From an uncultured Christensenella sp. (lineage in GTDB: Bacteria > Bacillota > Clostridia > Christensenellales > Borkfalkiaceae), in NCBI GenBank assembly GCA_910578765.1, contig CAJTRW010000040.1, positions 1-5,553 on the forward strand: a stretch of 5,553 bases of DNA, written 5' to 3'. Positions 1 to 4,010 of the stretch are shown here, one piece after another. The translations under genes and the position numbers were made by a program. Position 1 is the first letter of the stretch, and each line of letters begins with the position of its first letter. The notes beneath the pieces are model-generated. The model did not search any database and was not told the origin of the DNA. It worked only from the letters and a program-made list of their open reading frames with translations.

Positions 1-5
1 CTTAT

Positions 6-138
6 TGTCATTCTGAACGTAGTGAAGAATCTTTTCAATAATAATGTGCAAAACGTAGTGAAGAATCTTTTCAATAGTCATGCGCAAAACGCAGTGAGCA
101 ATCTAAAACCAAGATCCTTCGCGTTGCTCAGGATGACA
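6..138. repeat. Short palindromic repeat element with imperfect inverted ends and internal 36-bp tandem
   Basis: The left end (6-33, starting TGTCATTCTGA) and the right end (111-138, whose reverse complement starts TGTCATCCTGA) form an imperfect inverted repeat that matches at 21 of 28 positions by eye. Inside it, a 36-bp unit is tandemly repeated: 15-50 and 51-86 are nearly identical, and a third, degenerate unit starts at 87. There is no coding capacity for a transposase, so this resembles a MITE/REP-like non-autonomous element. Related degenerate sequence occurs at 3282-3393. No target-site duplication could be confirmed, because the left edge lies only a few bases inside the window. Confidence 0.7.
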
Positions 139-321
139 GCATAGTAAACCAACCGCTTTGTGAGTCGCAGGCCGCACAGCTTGTTTTATACACGAGTATG
201 CCGCAATATAAGACACAGCGTCCACACTGTGATAATAAGCATAGTAAGAACCGCCCATATCCGCACCGGAACGCAGCCAAGTGTAGCCTTTAAGTAAGTT
301 ATAAAAACCGCCGCCTACAAT
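103..321 (-). pseudogene. C-terminal remnant of a DUF6273-like (FGE/C-lectin-type) surface protein
   Basis: An open minus-strand frame runs from a stop at 328-330 to a stop at 103-105 and has no credible start of its own; the first in-frame ATG is at 258. The translation contains YTWLRSG, then a Tyr/Ala/Ser-rich stretch (GGSYYAYYHSVDAVSYIAAY), then AVRPAT. This order, WLRS followed by a variable aromatic/small-residue stretch and then VRPA near the C-terminus, is the pattern I know from the end of DUF6273 / Fibrobacter-major-paralogous-type domains, some of which are diversity-generating retroelement targets. The last roughly 15 codons (CCHPEQREGS...) are just the translated right arm of the adjacent repeat, so the natural C-terminus was replaced by, or abuts, the repeat. 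Everything upstream of the WLRS motif is missing. It is most likely a decayed fragment; a short expressed peptide from ATG 258 (51 aa) is a weaker alternative because no clear ribosome binding site precedes it. Confidence 0.5.
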
Positions 322-349
322 ATTATACTACATGCACGGCGTTTTTCAA
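322..349 (-). promoter_or_regulatory. Leftward sigma-A-like promoter candidate
   Basis: On the minus strand TTGAAA (349-344) and TATAAT (327-322) are separated by 16 nt. Initiation would fall near 315-316, and the transcript would run through the DUF6273-like remnant into the repeat. No intact gene follows, so this may be a relic or chance match, or it may drive an unrecognised RNA. Confidence 0.4.
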
Positions 350-374
350 CGCAAATTATTTCACAATACGCCAA

Positions 375-403
375 TTGACATAGCCGCATTGTAATGTTAA
401 ACT
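375..403 (+). promoter_or_regulatory. Promoter of the cardiolipin synthase gene
   Basis: A perfect TTGACA (375-380) is followed after 17 nt by TAAACT (398-403), which is preceded by TGT and so resembles an extended -10. Initiation is expected near 409-412, at or just before the ATG at 412. The upstream ATG at 394 would then lie inside the promoter, which argues against it as the start. Confidence 0.55.
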
Positions 404-411
404 TAATTATA

Positions 412-1941
412 ATGAAAATTTTTAAATTGCTGTTCAGTAAAATTCTTATTTCCGCACTTGCGCTTTTAGTGCAAGTAAGCGTTGTAATTTTAGTAGTACT
501 GTTCTTTGAAAGTTATTTCATACTATTCCAAATATTCAGTCTTGTTTTCGGGCTTGCGGTATTCCTTTACATTATTTCCAAAAAAGGAAATCCCGAATTG
601 AAGCTGCCCTGGATATTTATTCTTCTTGTCCTGCCGTTTTTCGGCACGGCAATTTACTGCATGTTCGGAAACGCGAAAATGCCCTTGAAGCAGTATAAAA
701 ACATTGCGGAAATTACCTTCCGTTGCAGACAGTACACACCCCTTCCACCGACGGACGGCGCAAAAATCGAAGAAGAGTTGGGCAAATATGCGGGCATAGA
801 AAATTATTTGCGCAAAAACTCTTACAGCAAAGGGCACCTGAATTGCCGCGTAACGTACTTCCCCGACGGAGAAAGCTTTTTTACCGACCTTATGGAGGAA
901 CTTGAAAAAGCGGAAAAATTTATTTTTTTGGAATACTTCATAATCGACCTCGGGTTTATGTGGAGTAACATTCTGGAAGTTTTAAAACGCAAGGTACAAA
1001 AGGGCGTAGAAGTGCGCGTCATGTACGACGACATAGGCACGGTGGGCAAGCTTAAAGCAAATTACTTTAAAAAGCTGAAAAAACACGGCATAAACTGCCG
1101 CAAGTTCAACCCTTTCCGTCCCGTAGTTTCGGGCATACACAACAACCGCGACCACAGAAAAATTGCCGTAATAGACGGCGTTAAGGGATATACGGGCGGC
1201 ATAAATATCGGCGACGAATACATAAACGCGACAAGTCCGTTAGGACACTGGAAGGATACCGCCGTGAAGATAGAAGGCTCTGCGGCGGGCAATCTGACCG
1301 TAATGTTTTTACAGCTTTTCGACAGCGCGGGGAAAAATTTTTCCGACTGCAAAAAATATTTGGACGTTGATTTTCCTACGTTTGAAGACGGCGGCTACGT
1401 TCACCCCTTCGGCGACGGACCTAAGCCGTTCTATAACGAATGCGTGGGCGAAAACAACTATCTCAACATAATAAACTCGGCGGAAAAATACGTTTATATT
1501 ACAACGCCGTATCTGATACCCGATTATAATATTATTTCCGCGCTGAGAAACGCGGCTTTCCGCGGCGTGGACGTGAAAATTATCACCCCGTCGAAGCCCG
1601 ATAAAAAAATAATTTTCAATATGACGCGCTCTAATTACAAATATCTTTTGGAAGCGGGCGTAAAAATATACGAGTATTCACCGGGGTTTATTCACGCCAA
1701 AAGCATGGTTTCCGACGGGGTTGTCGCGTTTGTAGGGACTATAAATCTGGATTTCAGAAGTCTTGTTCACCACTACGAGTGCGGAGCGGTCATGTATAAA
1801 ACGCCGTGCATAGCCGACATAAAAAAGGACTTTGACGAAACGCTTTCGGTAAGCCGCAAAATCACGCCCGAAAATTTTAAAATGAACGTTTTCGCCTCTC
1901 TCGCAAACGCCGTTTTGAATTTGTTTTCGCCAATGCTGTAA
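412..1941 (+). CDS. cls: Cardiolipin synthase (phospholipase D superfamily, membrane protein)
   Basis: Cardiolipin synthase condenses two phosphatidylglycerol molecules into cardiolipin plus glycerol at the cytoplasmic membrane. The 509-residue product starts with hydrophobic segments (about residues 10-30, 33-54 and 66-86) matching the N-terminal membrane region (PLDc_N) of clostridial Cls. Two phospholipase D domains follow, each with a complete HKD motif (H-x-K-x4-D): HRKIAVID at about 248-255 and HAKSMVSD at about 428-435, with the GGINIGDEY and GTINLDFRS blocks that usually come after them. Length is normal for the family (about 480-515). The start at 412 (MKIFKLLFS) is preferred over ATG 394 because 394 lies between the -35 and -10 elements. 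Neither start has a Shine-Dalgarno sequence, so the mRNA may be nearly leaderless. The gene stands alone: its own promoter lies upstream and a strong terminator begins 5 nt after the stop. Function is confident; the exact start is less so. Confidence 0.95.
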   Translation: MKIFKLLFSKILISALALLVQVSVVILVVLFFESYFILFQIFSLVFGLAVFLYIISKKGNPELKLPWIFILLVLPFFGTAIYCMFGNAKMPLKQYKNIAEITFRCRQYTPLPPTDGAKIEEELGKYAGIENYLRKNSYSKGHLNCRVTYFPDGESFFTDLMEELEKAEKFIFLEYFIIDLGFMWSNILEVLKRKVQKGVEVRVMYDDIGTVGKLKANYFKKLKKHGINCRKFNPFRPVVSGIHNNRDHRKIAVIDGVKGYTGGINIGDEYINATSPLGHWKDTAVKIEGSAAGNLTVMFLQLFDSAGKNFSDCKKYLDVDFPTFEDGGYVHPFGDGPKPFYNECVGENNYLNIINSAEKYVYITTPYLIPDYNIISALRNAAFRGVDVKIITPSKPDKKIIFNMTRSNYKYLLEAGVKIYEYSPGFIHAKSMVSDGVVAFVGTINLDFRSLVHHYECGAVMYKTPCIADIKKDFDETLSVSRKITPENFKMNVFASLANAVLNLFSPML

Positions 1942-1945
1942 ATTG

Positions 1946-1972
1946 AAAATCCCCCGTGACGGGGGATTTTTT
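1946..1972 (+). terminator. Intrinsic terminator after cls, probably bidirectional
   Basis: An 11-bp perfect stem (1946-1956 with 1960-1970, core CCCCCG/CGGGGG) closes a 3-nt loop, and the + strand continues with a T-run (1967-1972). The A-rich left arm gives a T-rich tail on the minus strand too, so it can also end the convergent small gene whose stop is at 1981. Confidence 0.9.
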
Positions 1973-1980
1973 CTGTTGTT

Positions 1981-2196
1981 TTAATTTGAAATTTCTTTGA
2001 CGGAAACGGCGAACTTCTGTCCGTTAAAAAATTTAAGTCCGATAAAATCGTTTACTTCGGCAACTTCGCAAATAAAATAATCTTTTAAAATAGGAAGCAT
2101 TTCTTTTTTTAACTGAGCCGATGTAAATTTGTTTTCCGCTGCCACGCAAAAATGCGCGGCTTTTTCTTTTGATTTTTTTTGTGTAAATCCGTTCAT
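1981..2196 (-). CDS. Small hypothetical protein (71 aa), divergent from the XRE genes
   Basis: I do not recognise this protein. It looks like a real gene because AGGAGA (2207-2202) lies 5 nt before the ATG and a near-consensus promoter lies upstream (2240-2269). The product has a basic N-terminus (KKSKEKAA), a probable amphipathic helix (about residues 26-40, TSAQLKKEMLPILKD), and a C-terminal half with alternating hydrophobic residues (ICEVAEV..FIGLKFF..QKFAVSV) suggesting two or three beta strands. There are no Cys/His metal motifs, membrane segments or signal peptide. It shares its upstream region, including a 12-bp inverted repeat, with the oppositely transcribed XRE pair, so those regulators probably control it. 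A toxin, antitoxin or small DNA/RNA-binding partner is conceivable, but nothing in the sequence shows it. The overlapping frame at 2033-2227 lacks a comparable ribosome binding site. Confidence 0.7.
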   Translation of the reverse strand: MNGFTQKKSKEKAAHFCVAAENKFTSAQLKKEMLPILKDYFICEVAEVNDFIGLKFFNGQKFAVSVKEISN

Positions 2197-2222
2197 AATA
2201 TTCTCCTGTAATTATTCGCACT

Positions 2223-2232
2223 CGCAATTGCG
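2223..2232. promoter_or_regulatory. 10-bp palindrome in the leader of the small gene
   Basis: CGCAATTGCG is a perfect palindrome located between the -10 element (2240-2245) and the ribosome binding site of the small minus-strand gene. It could be a second protein-binding site or a chance match. Confidence 0.25.
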
Positions 2233-2239
2233 TAATTAA

Positions 2240-2269
2240 ATTATATCACTCACTTTGTTTTACAGTCAA
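2240..2269 (-). promoter_or_regulatory. Promoter of the 71-aa small gene
   Basis: On the minus strand TTGACT (2269-2264) and TATAAT (2245-2240) are 18 nt apart, and TGA directly before the -10 gives an extended -10. Initiation is expected near 2233, leaving a leader of roughly 37 nt. The -35 overlaps the last base of the left arm of the 12-bp inverted repeat and otherwise lies in its spacer. Confidence 0.75.
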
Positions 2270-2287
2270 TCTTTTTGTAAAACAAAG
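2253..2287. promoter_or_regulatory. 12-bp perfect inverted repeat, candidate XRE operator
   Basis: CTTTGTTTTACA (2253-2264) is repeated as its exact reverse complement at 2276-2287, with an 11-nt spacer; the two arm centres are 23 nt apart, about two helical turns. The left arm lies in the -10/-35 spacer of the small-gene promoter, and the spacer holds that promoter's -35. The right arm ends 5 nt before GATAAT (2292-2297), the best available -10 for the XRE genes, whose -35 is poor. The position fits a dimeric repressor controlling both directions. An RNA hairpin is less likely because no T-run follows. Confidence 0.6.
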
Positions 2288-2320
2288 AGAGGATAATGAT
2301 TGTAGAAATAGGTGTTTATT

Positions 2321-2761
2321 ATGATAAATCTGTCATTATTTGTCGAAAGGCTTAACGAGTATATTGACGATAAAAATTTAACGGTTTCGGGGTTAGCCAA
2401 AGAAATAAAATTCAGCCGCGCAACGGTTTCCGGATTACTGAACAAAGCGCATACTCCGTCCGCAAAGATATTGATAGCTTTAACTGAATATTTCAATTGT
2501 CCTGCGGACTATTTGCTCGGTTTAACCGACTTCCCTGCGGACAAAAATTTCGGTTGCGTAAAACCGTTCGGTCCTATACTCCGCACCTGTTTGAAAAATG
2601 CTAAAATAACCGAAACGCAATTACAAAAGGATTTAAAAATTTCCAGCTCTCTTACTTATAGATGGCTTTCGAGCAAAGCCATGCCGGGCGTTAACAGCCT
2701 GTACGAGCTTGCTAAATATTTCGGCTGTTCGGTAGACTATCTTCTTGGCAGAGAAAATTAA
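2321..2761 (+). CDS. Tandem double-HTH XRE-family transcriptional regulator (first copy)
   Basis: The 146-residue protein consists of two consecutive XRE/Cro-type helix-turn-helix domains and little else. Domain 1 spans about residues 5-67 (FVERLNEY..., SGLAKEIKFSRATVSGLLN, ending CPADYLLG). Domain 2 spans about 83-144 (FGPILRTC..., LQKDLKISSSLTYRWLS, ending CSVDYLLG). Each ends with the D-[YF]-[LV]-LG motif typical of Firmicute XRE repressors such as those in phage and SinR-like families. ATG 2321 is chosen because AGGTG (2310-2314) lies 6 nt before it; a GTG at 2312 would be inside that site. The stop overlaps the next gene's start (TAATG), so the two are translationally coupled. A probable autoregulatory operator lies just upstream. 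There is no ligand-binding or peptidase domain, so the regulatory signal is unknown. Confidence 0.88.
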   Translation: MINLSLFVERLNEYIDDKNLTVSGLAKEIKFSRATVSGLLNKAHTPSAKILIALTEYFNCPADYLLGLTDFPADKNFGCVKPFGPILRTCLKNAKITETQLQKDLKISSSLTYRWLSSKAMPGVNSLYELAKYFGCSVDYLLGREN

Positions 2762-3198
2762 TGAATAATGCAAGATTTGCCGAAAATCTGTCCGACCTTA
2801 TTTTTGATAAGGGAATAACGCAAAAACAATTAGCTGAAAGCACCGGTCTTGACGCCGCGTCGATTTGCAAATATCTTGAAGCAAACCGTATGCCGACGGT
2901 CGACGCCATAATAAAGCTTGCCGACTATTTTAATTGCAGCGTTGATTTTTTATTGGGCGTAAACGAAGAAAAATCAAATTCGAAATTTCTACCTTGCCCG
3001 CCGTTTTCAGAACGTTTGGAATATTTTCTTTCGGTTTACGGACACTCGGGGCATAAGCTTTGCAAGGAAGCAGGCTTACCCGACAGCCGTTTTTATCATT
3101 GGAAAAACGGCACGCATGCGCCTTCCTTGGAAAGCGTGGAAAAACTTGCAATTTTCTTTAAATGCCCGATAGATTTCGTATTGGGCAGAGAAAAATGA
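2761..3198 (+). CDS. Tandem double-HTH XRE-family transcriptional regulator (second copy)
   Basis: This 145-residue paralogue of the preceding gene has the same architecture: HTH domain 1 at about residues 6-68 (FAENLSDLIFDKGIT, QLAESTGLDAASICKYLE, ending CSVDFLLG) and domain 2 at about 82-143 (FSERLEYFL, LCKEAGLPDSRFYHWKNG, ending CPIDFVLGREK). Its recognition-helix residues differ clearly from copy 1, so it probably binds a different site or forms heterodimers. Its ATG shares one base with the previous stop and there is only a weak GA-rich stretch before it, so translation is probably by reinitiation from the first gene. Its own stop overlaps the ATG of a third, broken copy (ATGA), which shows the operon once continued. 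The XRE assignment is firm; target and role are unknown. Confidence 0.88.
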   Translation: MNNARFAENLSDLIFDKGITQKQLAESTGLDAASICKYLEANRMPTVDAIIKLADYFNCSVDFLLGVNEEKSNSKFLPCPPFSERLEYFLSVYGHSGHKLCKEAGLPDSRFYHWKNGTHAPSLESVEKLAIFFKCPIDFVLGREK

Positions 3199-3275
3199 TA
3201 AATCTGCCAATATTTGTCGAAAGGTTAAACGAGTATATTGACGCAAACGAACTTTTCAGTAAATCGGATTTCTAA
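3195..3275 (+). pseudogene. Truncated third XRE gene copy
   Basis: An ATG overlapping the stop of the second XRE gene (ATGA) opens a 26-codon frame, MINLPIFVERLNEYIDANEL..., whose first 16 codons closely match copy 1 (MINLSLFVERLNEYID). At the DNA level 3195-3243 and 2321-2369 match at 45 of 49 positions by eye. Similarity fades and stops by about 3266, a TAA follows at 3273, and degenerate palindromic repeat sequence begins at about 3282. It is best read as the 5' stub of a third double-HTH gene, cut off by deletion or repeat-associated rearrangement. Because the start overlap is intact it may still be translated as a short peptide. Confidence 0.75.
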
Positions 3276-3281
3276 ACCTTT

Positions 3282-3393
3282 CCATTTTGAACGTAAGCCT
3301 CAGATGCTTCGCTAATGCTCAGCATGACACCAAGGTACGCAAACCTTTGTGTAGAATGACAATGAGGTATGCAAAGCGGCGGGCGCCATGACG
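3282..3393. repeat. Degenerate palindromic repeat with 32-bp tandem tail
   Basis: A left arm (3282-3297, CATTTTGAACGTA) and a right arm (3302-3329, reverse complement starting TGTCATGCTGAGC) match the termini of the repeat at 6-138, with the interior lost. From there ATGAC[AG] recurs at 3324, 3356 and 3388, exactly 32 nt apart. The first two units share about 16 of their first 20 bases (AGGTA[CT]GCAAA core). The stretch between the XRE stub and the terminator contains only this repeat and no gene. Confidence 0.55.
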
Positions 3394-3408
3394 TTACCAT
3401 AAAAATAT

Positions 3409-3449
3409 CCCCCTGCGGCGGACTTCAAGTCCGCCGCAGGGGGGCTTTT
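3409..3449. terminator. Bidirectional intrinsic terminator between the XRE operon and the SecB-like gene
   Basis: Arms 3409-3425 and 3427-3443 are exact reverse complements (17 nt) around a single central base, giving a very stable GC-rich hairpin. On the + strand it is followed by GCTTTTAATTTT; on the minus strand by GATATTTTTA. It lies between two convergent transcription units, 210 nt after the second XRE stop and 17 nt from the SecB-like stop, and can serve both. Confidence 0.9.
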
Positions 3450-3465
3450 AATTTTCAAATTACAA

Positions 3466-3900
3466 TCAGTTAAGTTTTCCGTCAACCGTAAAGCCGTAAA
3501 CGTCCCTGTCCTCGGGGAAAATGGGACCGGATATTACGGGTAAATTGAGCGGCGCGATAAACGCGCTTGCGGTAAGATTGGTAACCGCCGAGCGAAGATA
3601 CGGATAAACAATTTTTGTTCCCTCTATTACGAAGCTGCGCTCCTCCTGCTCGTTTTTAACGTCCTCCACCTCGAACACGCCAACAAGCGTTGCAAAAATA
3701 TCGAAGGGCTTGGGCTCCGCGTCCGTGGATTCTATCTTGACGGAAAGCGCGATAAAGTTTAATTTATCGTTGCCGTTGACCTTTCTTACCTGACGGGAAA
3801 ACTGAGGCTTTATATCCAGCTTGTCCTCGGGATTGAGTTTAACGCGGTTAAGCTTGAAGGAAAGTTCTTCCGCGGTTATGCCTTTAAAATCGATTTTCAT
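3466..3900 (-). CDS. SecB-like chaperone (protein-export chaperone family)
   Basis: SecB-fold proteins are soluble tetrameric chaperones that hold unfolded clients, either for SecA-dependent export or, in toxin-antitoxin-chaperone systems, for antitoxin folding. The 144-residue product fits the fold and length (E. coli SecB is 155 aa). It has an N-terminal LNRVKLNPEDK beta segment, a central FDIFATLVGVFEVEDV that aligns with the F-x-x-x-x-x-x-G-x-F-x-[IV] core of SecB, and a C-terminal IVYPYLRSAVTNLT...PLNLPVI that matches the hallmark ILFPYARE...FPPLNLAPVNF region. The acidic SecA-contact residues and the zinc-tolerant C-terminal tail of proteobacterial SecB are not apparent. The start is supported by GGAGA (3913-3909) 8 nt before the ATG and by a consensus promoter. 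Classical SecB is largely a proteobacterial protein, so this is more likely a divergent SecB-like chaperone. A DUF1149-type SecB-fold protein is the main alternative. Confidence 0.72.
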   Translation of the reverse strand: MKIDFKGITAEELSFKLNRVKLNPEDKLDIKPQFSRQVRKVNGNDKLNFIALSVKIESTDAEPKPFDIFATLVGVFEVEDVKNEQEERSFVIEGTKIVYPYLRSAVTNLTASAFIAPLNLPVISGPIFPEDRDVYGFTVDGKLN

Positions 3901-3929
3901 AAATTATATCTCCATTGATTTATACTTCT

Positions 3930-3958
3930 ATTATACTGATAACCCTTTCGATTGTCAA
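3930..3958 (-). promoter_or_regulatory. Consensus sigma-A promoter of the SecB-like gene
   Basis: On the minus strand a perfect TTGACA (3958-3953) and a perfect TATAAT (3935-3930) are separated by the optimal 17 nt. Initiation is expected near 3923, leaving a leader of about 23 nt that contains the GGAGA ribosome binding site. This predicts strong, largely constitutive expression independent of glpK upstream. Confidence 0.88.
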
Positions 3959-4010
3959 TTAAACCTGTGAATTTCGTTCATTTTTTATTAATCATATTCA
4001 GTAGGCGGTT

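Noticed and set aside
15..122. CRISPR array suggested by three 36-bp periodic units
   Set aside because: The whole 36-bp unit is repeated head to tail with no unique spacers, and the block lies inside an element with inverted ends.
394..411. Earlier cls start at ATG 394
   Set aside because: It lies between the -35 and -10 of the best promoter, has no ribosome binding site, and adds six residues not typical of the family; it remains possible if the promoter call is wrong.
2033..2227. Alternative 64-aa minus-strand frame overlapping the small gene
   Set aside because: It lacks a matching ribosome binding site and its composition is poor; the 71-aa frame has AGGAGA at the right spacing.
2312..2320. 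GTG start for the first XRE gene
   Set aside because: The GTG is part of the AGGTG ribosome binding site for ATG 2321, and the stub copy at 3195 begins with the same MINL sequence.
2321..3900. Toxin-antitoxin-chaperone system formed by the XRE genes and the SecB-like gene
   Set aside because: The SecB-like gene is convergent, has its own promoter and lies beyond a strong bidirectional terminator; no recognisable toxin is present.
3961..4010. Terminator downstream of glpK
   Set aside because: Only a 4-bp stem is visible and its T-run is on the wrong strand; transcription may continue into the SecB-like gene.
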